From Nitrospinae bacterium CG22_combo_CG10-13_8_21_14_all_47_10 (GTDB lineage Bacteria; Nitrospinota; Nitrospinia; Nitrospinales; VA-1), in assembly GCA_002786505.1 (NCBI GenBank), contig PCTK01000158.1, positions 12,913 through 27,574 on the forward strand: a stretch of DNA of 14,662 nucleotides, given 5' to 3'. Under the pieces are notes generated by a model. It made no database searches. It worked only from the letters and a program-made list of their open reading frames with translations, and was not told the origin of the DNA. Positions 7,817 to 13,999 of the stretch are shown in pieces; position 1 is the stretch's first letter; every line of letters starts with the position of its first letter. A program made the position numbers and the translations under genes.

Positions 7817-9157
7817 ATGGAACTTAAAAACAAAAAATTAACCGTAATCGGGCTTGGGCAAACAGGTATTGCTGTGGCCAACTTTCTTTCCAGGCAAGGA
7901 GCCCGCGTAACGGTGACAGACAGCAAATCTCGCGAACAATTATTGGAGCCTTTGAAGCAATTGCGGGCAGATATAAAAACACGCTTCCAAAACCCTGAGC
8001 CTCCTTCCGACACGGAAGGAGTGGTGTTGAGTCCCGGAGTGGATATTCACTCGCCGTTTCTTGAAAACGCGCGTGGGAGAGGAATCGAAATTATCAGCGA
8101 AATTGAGTTGGCGAATCGGTTCAATACCGTTCCGATTATTGCCATCACGGGAACCAATGGCAAATCCACCTGCACCAGCTTGATCGCTGAGATTTTTGCG
8201 CGGTCGGGAAAAACGGTGCATGCGGGAGGAAACCTTGGAACGCCATTTATCTCTTTATTGGATCAGGGGACTGCCGATTACAGAATTCTAGAGCTTTCAA
8301 GTTTCCAAATGGAAGCCACATCAGGGCTTCACCCTGTCGTTTCCGTTATTCTCAATATAAGCCCCGACCATATGGACCGGCATAAAGGCTTCCAAAGCTA
8401 TATTGAACTGAAAGAAAAAATCTTTGCGCATCAAACCCGGAACGACTTCTTAATCCTTAATCAGGATGACCCTAACACACGTGATCTTGGGAAAGACTGT
8501 CCGGCAGAACATATTTTTTTCAGCACGCAAACTGAGCTGGAAAAAGGAATCTTTTTGCGTGGCAACAAGATCATAGCCCGGCTGAAAAGTAGCGAGGTGG
8601 AAATACTTTCCCTTGAATCCCTATCCAGAGGAATGCGATGGCAAGTCGAGAACATCCTGCCCGCCGTCGCCACCGCTTTGCTCCTTGATGTATCCCAGGA
8701 TGCGATTGAGCAAGCTCTGAAATTTTTTACCGGCCTGGAGCATCGTCTGGAATGGGTTCGTAACCTGAACGGCATTGATTATGTTAACGATTCCAAGGGA
8801 ACCAACGTGGGCTCTGTTTGCAAGTCACTGAACACATTCGACCGCCCTATCATTCTCATCGCTGGCGGAAAAGACAAGGGCACTGACTTTTCTCCACTGA
8901 AGGATCTGATGAAAGAAAAAGTTAAGCATTTGGTTTTGATTGGAGAAACCCGCGAAAAATTCAAAGGGATTCTTAACGGCTCCTTCGGTTATGAAGAGAG
9001 CAATACCCTTGAAGAAGCTGTGATGCTAGCAAAAGCAAAAGCCGAAGAGGGCGATGTTGTTCTTCTTTCTCCGGCTTGTGCCAGCTTCGACATGTTCAAA
9101 AATTACGCGGATCGGGGAAATCGCTTTAAAGCCATCGTTAAAAATCTGGAAGGATAA
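7817..9157 (+). CDS. murD: UDP-MurNAc-L-alanine:D-glutamate ligase MurD
   Basis: MurD adds D-glutamate as the second stem-peptide residue. The N-terminal Rossmann-like domain reads LTVIGLGQTGIAVANFL, followed by VVLSPGVD. The P-loop AITGTNGKST is at 109-118, then GNLGTPF, ELSSFQME and NISPDHMDRH. Lys199 matches the carbamylated lysine (K198 in E. coli). The C-terminal domain shows GLEHRLEWV, VNDSKGTN, AGGKDKG and LSPACASFDMF. The frame is open upstream to an ATG at 7757 inside mraY. I chose the ATG at 7817 because it directly precedes the conserved N-terminus, is preceded by AAGG at 7808-7811, and avoids a 20-codon extension encoded within mraY. The protein is then 446 residues, close to E. 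coli MurD (438). Confidence 0.95.
   Translation: MELKNKKLTVIGLGQTGIAVANFLSRQGARVTVTDSKSREQLLEPLKQLRADIKTRFQNPEPPSDTEGVVLSPGVDIHSPFLENARGRGIEIISEIELANRFNTVPIIAITGTNGKSTCTSLIAEIFARSGKTVHAGGNLGTPFISLLDQGTADYRILELSSFQMEATSGLHPVVSVILNISPDHMDRHKGFQSYIELKEKIFAHQTRNDFLILNQDDPNTRDLGKDCPAEHIFFSTQTELEKGIFLRGNKIIARLKSSEVEILSLESLSRGMRWQVENILPAVATALLLDVSQDAIEQALKFFTGLEHRLEWVRNLNGIDYVNDSKGTNVGSVCKSLNTFDRPIILIAGGKDKGTDFSPLKDLMKEKVKHLVLIGETREKFKGILNGSFGYEESNTLEEAVMLAKAKAEEGDVVLLSPACASFDMFKNYADRGNRFKAIVKNLEG
9148..9154 (+). promoter_or_regulatory. Shine-Dalgarno of ftsW, deciding a TTG start
   Basis: GGAAGGA ends 9 nt before the TTG at 9164 but only 2 nt before the ATG at 9157. The spacing supports initiation at the TTG in the ftsW frame, not at the ATG in the overlapping shadow frame. 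In the ftsW frame the murD stop TAA (9155-9157) blocks any earlier start. Confidence 0.7.
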
Positions 9158-9163
9158 TGGAAT

Positions 9164-10270
9164 TTGACAGGGTCTCAAACAAAACATGCGGATTCTTTAT
9201 TGAGCATCACCGTAGCCGTCCTGGTTTTGGTGGGTATCGTCATGGTTTTCAGTTCCAGCGCGGTGTATGCGATGGAAAAATACCACGACTCCTATTATTT
9301 CCTCAAGCGTCAGGCAGTCTGGTGTCTGCTGGGAACAGGAGTTCTGCTCGTCACCAAAAATATGGACTACCACAAGTTGCACCAGCACACGTACCTCATA
9401 ATGCTGGCAACTTTCCTGCTTTTGCTGGCAGTGATGTTTCCAGAGGTGAGCAAAGAAGTCGGTGGAGCGCGGAGATGGCTGACTTTCGGAGGATTTACTT
9501 TTCAGCCTTCGGAGTTGGCAAAATTCACCCTTGTTCTTTTTATTGCGAAGTCTCTGGTCAAAAGGGCCGACAAGTTGAGGAACTTTGCCTACGGCTACCT
9601 CCCCAACCTGATTGTGCTGGGATTCTTTTTCATCCCGATTCTGTTTCAGCCCGATTTTGGCACCGCCATGATCATATGCCTGGTCACTTTCACAATGCTT
9701 TTTATTGCCGGCCTGAGAAAAAAGTTTCTGTTTTTTTCCGTACTTGCGCTGATTCCTTTCATCGTATCGGCCATCATGAGCGCAGAGTATCGTACCCGGA
9801 GAATCACCGCTTTTCTGGACCCCTGGCAAGACCCATCGAACACCGGGTTTCAAGCCATACAATCTTTTTACGCTTTTGGGCGGGGAGGTTATTGGGGGAC
9901 AGGGTTGGGAGCCAGCCATCAAAAACTTTTTTACCTACCCGAAGCTCACACGGATTTCATCTTCTCCGTTATCGGGGAAGAACTGGGGTTCATGGGAACA
10001 ACGGCAATCATTCTCCTGTTTTCAATTTTGATCTGGCGGGGTTTCGTCACCGCTTACCGGGCCAAAGATCCATTTGGAACCCATTTAGCCTCCGGCCTGA
10101 CCATTTTGATCGGGTTTCAGGCTTTCATCAATCTGGGAGTAGCCGTGGGGCTTCTTCCCACCAAAGGATTGACCCTTCCCTTCATCAGCATGGGCGGGTC
10201 ATCCATGTTAATCACAATGCTTTCAGTGGGTGTTCTGCTGAACATTTCGGAACAAACGGTAAAACATTGA
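9164..10270 (+). CDS. ftsW: Septal peptidoglycan glycosyltransferase FtsW (SEDS family)
   Basis: FtsW polymerises lipid II into glycan strands at the septum in complex with FtsI. This 368-residue polytopic protein shows the SEDS signatures GGARRWLTFGGFTFQPSELAK, QPDFGTAM and FLDPWQDPSNTGFQ. GRGGYWGTGLG and LPEAHTDFIFSVIGEELG follow. Asp264 in the latter corresponds to the essential SEDS aspartate. The C-terminal KGLTLPFISMGGSSM is also typical. RodA is the alternative SEDS member, but the division-gene context and the FtsW-like PFISMGGSS favour FtsW. The start is TTG, since murD's stop closes the frame 9 nt upstream; a good Shine-Dalgarno (9148-9154) precedes it. The first 11 residues are hydrophilic, as expected for the cytoplasmic tail. 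murG starts 4 nt downstream. Confidence 0.94.
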   Translation: MTGSQTKHADSLLSITVAVLVLVGIVMVFSSSAVYAMEKYHDSYYFLKRQAVWCLLGTGVLLVTKNMDYHKLHQHTYLIMLATFLLLLAVMFPEVSKEVGGARRWLTFGGFTFQPSELAKFTLVLFIAKSLVKRADKLRNFAYGYLPNLIVLGFFFIPILFQPDFGTAMIICLVTFTMLFIAGLRKKFLFFSVLALIPFIVSAIMSAEYRTRRITAFLDPWQDPSNTGFQAIQSFYAFGRGGYWGTGLGASHQKLFYLPEAHTDFIFSVIGEELGFMGTTAIILLFSILIWRGFVTAYRAKDPFGTHLASGLTILIGFQAFINLGVAVGLLPTKGLTLPFISMGGSSMLITMLSVGVLLNISEQTVKH

Positions 10271-10274
10271 TTCA

Positions 10275-11423
10275 ATGCAAAAAAAAGTTGTCATAGCCGG
10301 TGGTGGTACTGGAGGTCACCTTTATCCAGGAATCGCATTAGCAAAAGCACTCATGAGGCATGATATGAACATTGAAATTTCATTTGTGGGAACACAAAAG
10401 GGTCTTGAGGCAAAAGTTCTTCCTCGCGAAGGATTCGAACTGAAAACCATTCTCTCAGCAGGTTTGCTTGGCAAAAAACGTCTTAGCCGCTGGATGTCCT
10501 GGGCCAAGTTGCCAATTGGAACCGCCCAGTCCATGTGTTTCCTGATCAGCAAGCGGCCAGACCTGGTTGTGGGTGTGGGTGGTTATGCGTCTGGCCCCCT
10601 TGTCCTCTCCGCATGGATATTAAGGATTCCCATTCTTATCCACGAACAAAATTCTTTTCCCGGCCTCACAAACAAATGGCTGGGGAAAATCGCGGACAAG
10701 GTAGCGGTTTCATTCAGGGAATCCGCAAAGTTCTTCCCCAGGGAAAAAGTCGCGGTGACCGGCAACATGATTCGTGAAGAATTCTGCCAGCCTCGGGAAA
10801 ATATTCCCAAGTCCCCACAGGAACTCTTCCACATTCTGGTTCTGGGAGGCAGTCAAGGAGCACACTCCATTAATGTTGCCATGATGGAAGCGTTGCCGTT
10901 TCTTGCTTCCAAGCGGGAAAACATCCATATCACCCATCAAACAGGTGAAAACGATCATGAAATGGTGAAACGTGAATATGAAAAAAGTGGCCTCTCCCAT
11001 GAGGTCAGCCCGTTTATCGATAACGTGGCCAAGCAATACCGCAAGGCTTCATTAGTGATCTGTCGTGCTGGCGCCACCACTCTGGCGGAAGTGACTGCTT
11101 GCGGAAAAGTATCCGTGTTAATTCCTTTTCCTCACGCGGCCCACAATCATCAGGAAAAAAATGCGCGGGTATTGGACGCCGCCAATGCCGGGGAGCTAGT
11201 GCTCGACAAAGAGTTATCCGGGGAGCGTATTGCCCAATCTATTCTCCGCGCCATGGAAGATCCAAAACGTTTAGAGACAATGGAAGAGAACAGCTACCAA
11301 TTAGGAAACCGGGACGCTACGGAAAAAGTCCGTCAGATTTGCATGGATTTACTGAAAGACGCAAATCCAAAATCCGGACAAACCGGAAAACCAGAAGGGA
11401 ATTATGTTCTGTCATGTTTTTAG
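10275..11423 (+). CDS. murG: Lipid II synthase MurG (UDP-GlcNAc transferase)
   Basis: This peripheral membrane glycosyltransferase (GT28, GT-B fold) adds GlcNAc from UDP-GlcNAc to lipid I, giving lipid II. The N-terminal domain opens with the glycine-rich loop AGGGTGGHLYPG, where His15 is the family histidine. It continues with VVGVGGYASGP and HEQN at 123-126 in the HEQNSFPGLTNK block. The C-terminal domain has GGSQGA at 191-196, HQTGEND, and CRAGATTLAEV with Glu272 at the UDP-ribose-contacting position. PFPHAAHNHQEKNA follows. The length of 382 is somewhat more than E. coli MurG (355), the excess lying mainly in a polar C-terminal tail that runs into murC. The second to fourth codons contain an 8-A run (10279-10286). 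No clear Shine-Dalgarno precedes the ATG, which is 4 nt after ftsW. The last 10 nt overlap murC. Confidence 0.96.
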   Translation: MQKKVVIAGGGTGGHLYPGIALAKALMRHDMNIEISFVGTQKGLEAKVLPREGFELKTILSAGLLGKKRLSRWMSWAKLPIGTAQSMCFLISKRPDLVVGVGGYASGPLVLSAWILRIPILIHEQNSFPGLTNKWLGKIADKVAVSFRESAKFFPREKVAVTGNMIREEFCQPRENIPKSPQELFHILVLGGSQGAHSINVAMMEALPFLASKRENIHITHQTGENDHEMVKREYEKSGLSHEVSPFIDNVAKQYRKASLVICRAGATTLAEVTACGKVSVLIPFPHAAHNHQEKNARVLDAANAGELVLDKELSGERIAQSILRAMEDPKRLETMEENSYQLGNRDATEKVRQICMDLLKDANPKSGQTGKPEGNYVLSCF

Positions 11424-12790
11424 GAAAAACACAACGGATCCACTTTATCGGGATCGGAGGTTCGGGAATGAGCGGGATCGCTGAAGTTTTAATCAATCAA
11501 GGCTATGAGGTTAGCGGCTCCGATCCATCTTCCAACAGGGCCACTGATTATCTGAAGTCGCTGGGGGCGGATATCCGTCATAGCCATAGCGCGGAAAATG
11601 TCCTGGACAAACATGTTGTTGTCGTATCCAGCGCAATCAGTGACGACAACGTAGAAGTGCGTGCCGCCCGAGAGCATTCCATTCCGGTCATCCCCAGGGC
11701 CGAAATGCTGGCAGAACTGATGCGTATGAAACACGGAATCACCATTGCCGGTACACATGGGAAAACCACAACAACCTCGTTAGTCGCCACTGTTCTGGCG
11801 GCTGGAGAGCTTGATCCAACAGTAATAATTGGCGGAAGAATCAAGAGTATGGGAGGACACGCGAAACTCGGCCAAAGCCAATACCTCATTGCCGAAGCAG
11901 ATGAGAGTGATGGTTCCTTTCTAAAGCTTTCCCCCACTCTGGCGGTGGTTACAACCCTGGATGAAGAGCATATGGATTTTTATCAGACACTGCAAAATAT
12001 GAAAGACGCGTTCCTGCAGTTTCTCAATAAAATTCCTTTCTATGGTGCCGCATTCTTATGCCTGGATGATGTCAACCTCCAGTCTTTGCTTCCTGGAATC
12101 AAGAAGCGAACCATTACCTATGGTTTGAAATCCCAGGCCGACTACACGGCCAGGAATATTTCTGTTAAAGGATTGAAAACCTATTTTACCGTCTATTACC
12201 GGGATAAGAAGCTGGGGGAAATATTATCCGGGGCTTTGGGACGCCACAATGTTTGCAACACCCTCGCGGCAGTAGCTGTCGGGATGGAGTTAAATATGGA
12301 TTTCCCAACAATCGCGAATTCGCTGGAAAACTTTAGCGGAGTACAGAGAAGGTTTGAAATTTTAAAACAGTCGGAGTCTTTGATAATCGTTGATGACTAC
12401 GCCCATCATCCGGTAGAAATCCAGGCCACCCTGTTAACCGCGAAAGAAGTTTGGCCGGATAGAAGGCTCGTCGTCATATTTCAGCCGCATCGCTATTCGC
12501 GCACGAAACACCTCATGGAAAGTTTTTTCTCCGCTTTCAATGACGCCGACCAACTTCTTCTGCTTGATATTTATCCGGCAGGTGAAAAAGAAATAGAAGA
12601 TGTCCACTCTCAAAGGCTGGCTGAAGGCGTGAAAGAGTATGGGCATAAAAACGTGGAATATATCGGGGGCACGGAATCCGTGATCCCGCAGTTACAAAAG
12701 ATGCTAAAGCCGGGAGACGTTGTTATGGCTCTCGGTGCTGGAAACATTGGGGAGTTGAGCCACAAGCTCGTATCCCACTTCAATGATTGA
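11414..12790 (+). CDS. murC: UDP-N-acetylmuramate:L-alanine ligase MurC
   Basis: MurC adds L-alanine to UDP-MurNAc, the first stem-peptide step. The Rossmann-type N-terminus RIHFIGIGGSGMSGIAEVL lies within ten residues of the chosen start. The P-loop AGTHGKTTTT begins at 112, with the MurC-type THGKT in place of TNGKT. EADESDGSFL, TTLDEEHMDFY and GRHNVCNTLAA follow. DDYAHHP lies around 327-333 and FQPHRYSRT and ALGAGNIGEL complete the C-terminal domain. The frame is open far upstream inside murG (to 11099), but those residues have no Mur-ligase character. The ATG at 11414, preceded by AAGGGA at 11395-11400, gives 458 residues, a usual MurC length. It overlaps murG by 10 nt. A 28-bp gap separates it from murB. 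Confidence 0.95.
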   Translation: MFLGKTQRIHFIGIGGSGMSGIAEVLINQGYEVSGSDPSSNRATDYLKSLGADIRHSHSAENVLDKHVVVVSSAISDDNVEVRAAREHSIPVIPRAEMLAELMRMKHGITIAGTHGKTTTTSLVATVLAAGELDPTVIIGGRIKSMGGHAKLGQSQYLIAEADESDGSFLKLSPTLAVVTTLDEEHMDFYQTLQNMKDAFLQFLNKIPFYGAAFLCLDDVNLQSLLPGIKKRTITYGLKSQADYTARNISVKGLKTYFTVYYRDKKLGEILSGALGRHNVCNTLAAVAVGMELNMDFPTIANSLENFSGVQRRFEILKQSESLIIVDDYAHHPVEIQATLLTAKEVWPDRRLVVIFQPHRYSRTKHLMESFFSAFNDADQLLLLDIYPAGEKEIEDVHSQRLAEGVKEYGHKNVEYIGGTESVIPQLQKMLKPGDVVMALGAGNIGELSHKLVSHFND

Positions 12791-12801
12791 TCGCTTTCAA
12801 T

Positions 12802-12809
12802 AGGAAGGA
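12802..12809 (+). promoter_or_regulatory. Strong Shine-Dalgarno deciding the murB start
   Basis: AGGAAGGA lies 9 nt before the ATG at 12819 and is the best ribosome binding site in the window. It supports the long form of MurB over the internal ATGs at 12900 and 12951. A weak 5-bp inverted repeat (ATAGG 12800-12804, CCTAT 12816-12820) brackets the site and could partly occlude the start. That stem is too short to claim as regulation. Confidence 0.65.
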
Positions 12810-12818
12810 CTGTCACCT

Positions 12819-13874
12819 ATGCTCAACGAAGCCTGGAAACGCCGATTGATTCACATTGCCCATTCTGGAACAGGAAGGGATTTCAATCTCAAGACCAAGA
12901 TGGAATATCCCAAAACCGTCCTGGGCCATAAAATTCACCAGAGTAAAACTATGAGCTATTCTTTTCCATGGTTACACAAAATAAAAGGCACCGTCCTGCA
13001 AAATGAAATTCTGGCTCCCTACACTTCCATTAAAATTGGCGGCCCGGCGGATGTATTGATTTTCCCTGAAGATATCCGCGACATTCAAACGATCTTGAAA
13101 CATAAAGGCTCCCAGCCTGTTTTTATTCTTGGCGAGGGCACTAATTTGCTTGTCGGAGATCGAGGGATACGCGGAGTGGTCATCTCTTTAAAGAATTGTT
13201 TCAAGGAAATTAAACGCCCCTTGTTTTTCCGAAAGGAAACCGGAAACCGAAGGGCCGTGATCAAAGCCGGAGCCGGAGTAAAGATGTCTTACCTCGCCAA
13301 ACATGCGGCCCGCTATTCCCTGACGGGAATCGAACAGTTAGTCGGCATTCCCGGCTCACTGGGAGGTGCAATCGTCATGAATGCCGGAGCAGAAGGGGTT
13401 GAAACCGGCCAGGTGCTTCGCAGTGTAACCCGAATCACCTCAGATGGAGAAATTCAGACCTTGAAGCGCGAACAGCTTTCTTTCGAATACAGAAAAACCA
13501 TTTTCCCTGATAGCGATGGAATCATCCTTGAAGCAGAACTGGAACTGGAAGAAGGAGATCGCTCCGAAATCCAGAACACGATGGATCGGCTTCTCTCACG
13601 CAGGGGACAGACCCAACCACTAACGGTTCCAAATTCCGGATCTGTTTTTAAAAACCCTGAGGGCGATACTGCGGGAAGATTGATCGAATCCTTAGGGTTA
13701 AAAGGCCTTACTGTCGGCAATGCCGGGGTTTCAATCAAGCACGCAAACTTTATTGTCAACAAAGGGGGCGCGACGGCTAAAGATGTGAACTGTTTGATTG
13801 AAAATATTCAAAAAGAAGTTAAAGAAAAAACGGGTATCGAATTACAAACTGAAATTGTTTGTGCAGGCGAGTGA
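12819..13874 (+). CDS. murB: UDP-N-acetylenolpyruvoylglucosamine reductase MurB (type II)
   Basis: This FAD-dependent enzyme uses NADPH to reduce UDP-GlcNAc-enolpyruvate to UDP-MurNAc, the substrate of MurC. The FAD-binding core shows TSIKIGGPADV, GEGTNLLVGD (105-114) and GIPGSLGGA at 176-184 followed by MNAGA. FEYRKTIF follows. The catalytic serine is Ser275 in NSGSVFKNP. HANFIVN and the terminal LQTEI contain Glu345, the second catalytic acid. The fold fits the shorter type II MurB. At 351 residues it is about 45-50 longer than usual (B. subtilis 303). The excess is a basic N-terminal stretch (1-44) with no membrane segment or signal peptide. Met45 is where typical MurB proteins begin, but the strong ribosome binding site supports the long form. 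The TGA overlaps an ATG at 13874. Confidence 0.94.
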   Translation: MLNEAWKRRLIHIAHSGTGRDFNLKTKMEYPKTVLGHKIHQSKTMSYSFPWLHKIKGTVLQNEILAPYTSIKIGGPADVLIFPEDIRDIQTILKHKGSQPVFILGEGTNLLVGDRGIRGVVISLKNCFKEIKRPLFFRKETGNRRAVIKAGAGVKMSYLAKHAARYSLTGIEQLVGIPGSLGGAIVMNAGAEGVETGQVLRSVTRITSDGEIQTLKREQLSFEYRKTIFPDSDGIILEAELELEEGDRSEIQNTMDRLLSRRGQTQPLTVPNSGSVFKNPEGDTAGRLIESLGLKGLTVGNAGVSIKHANFIVNKGGATAKDVNCLIENIQKEVKEKTGIELQTEIVCAGE

Positions 13875-13999
13875 TGAACAATAATATCAAATGGGTCCGT
13901 AAACAAAGGTCACCCCTCCTTCCTTTGTTCTCCGGTCCTTTTGGCCAAGGACCGGGGCGGACCTGCTTAAAGGGAACTTGTAAAAAGGCTTGTGAATAA
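13874..13999 (+). CDS. Doubtful 41-codon ORF between murB and ddl
   Basis: An ATG overlaps the murB stop (TGATG) and opens 41 codons, starting MNNNIKWVRK and ending CKKACE. The TAA at 13997-13999 lies inside the first codons of ddl, overlapping it by 8 nt. Translation here would couple murB to ddl without a gap. I do not recognise the peptide, and most of it is the read-through of a highly structured inverted-repeat element, so protein function is doubtful. Its start resembles the ddl start (MNNNIK against VNNLTNK), suggesting it is the displaced original 5' end of ddl. It could equally be a leader ORF, or not translated at all. Confidence 0.25.
   Translation: MNNNIKWVRKQRSPLLPLFSGPFGQGPGRTCLKGTCKKACE
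13894..13963. repeat. Three-armed inverted-repeat element (three-way junction)
   Basis: Three perfect inverted repeats nest in 70 nt. Stem A pairs GGTCCG (13894-13899) with CGGACC (13958-13963) and can gain two G-U pairs outward. Stem B pairs AACAAAGG (13902-13909) with CCTTTGTT (13922-13929) around a 12-nt pyrimidine-rich loop. Stem C pairs CCGGTCCTT (13932-13940) with AAGGACCGG (13947-13955) around TTGGCC. Each junction linker is exactly 2 nt (13900-13901, 13930-13931, 13956-13957). No T-run follows stem C, so it is not an intrinsic terminator. The layout suits a small dispersed palindromic element or a cis-acting RNA in the murB-ddl spacer. I recognise no named family. Confidence 0.6.

Noticed and set aside
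9197..9922. 241-codon - strand ORF antisense to ftsW
   Set aside because: It lies wholly inside ftsW, has a low-complexity Gln/His/Lys-rich product and no recognisable motif. It is best explained by codon bias in the sense gene.
10279..10286. Eight-A runs as programmed slippage sites (also 1826-1833 in ftsL)
   Set aside because: The runs are in frame in intact genes, and I see no stimulatory structure and no alternative frame with meaningful coding. Chance in Lys codons is enough.
9157..10296. 379-codon + strand ORF beginning at the murD stop as a real protein
   Set aside because: It is the frame-shifted shadow of ftsW: rich in His, Arg, Ser, Phe and Gly with no domain or membrane pattern, while the ftsW frame carries every SEDS motif. 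The ribosome binding site is only 2 nt from its ATG.
11099..11413. A 105-residue N-terminal extension of MurC encoded inside murG
   Set aside because: The upstream residues are a shadow frame of murG, rich in Arg, Ser and Gly with no Mur-ligase features. The ATG at 11414 directly precedes the conserved N-terminus and gives a normal length.
13932..13963. Intrinsic terminator between murB and ddl
   Set aside because: Stem C is strong, but the following bases are G-rich (GGGGCGG) with no T-run, so Rho-independent termination is not supported.
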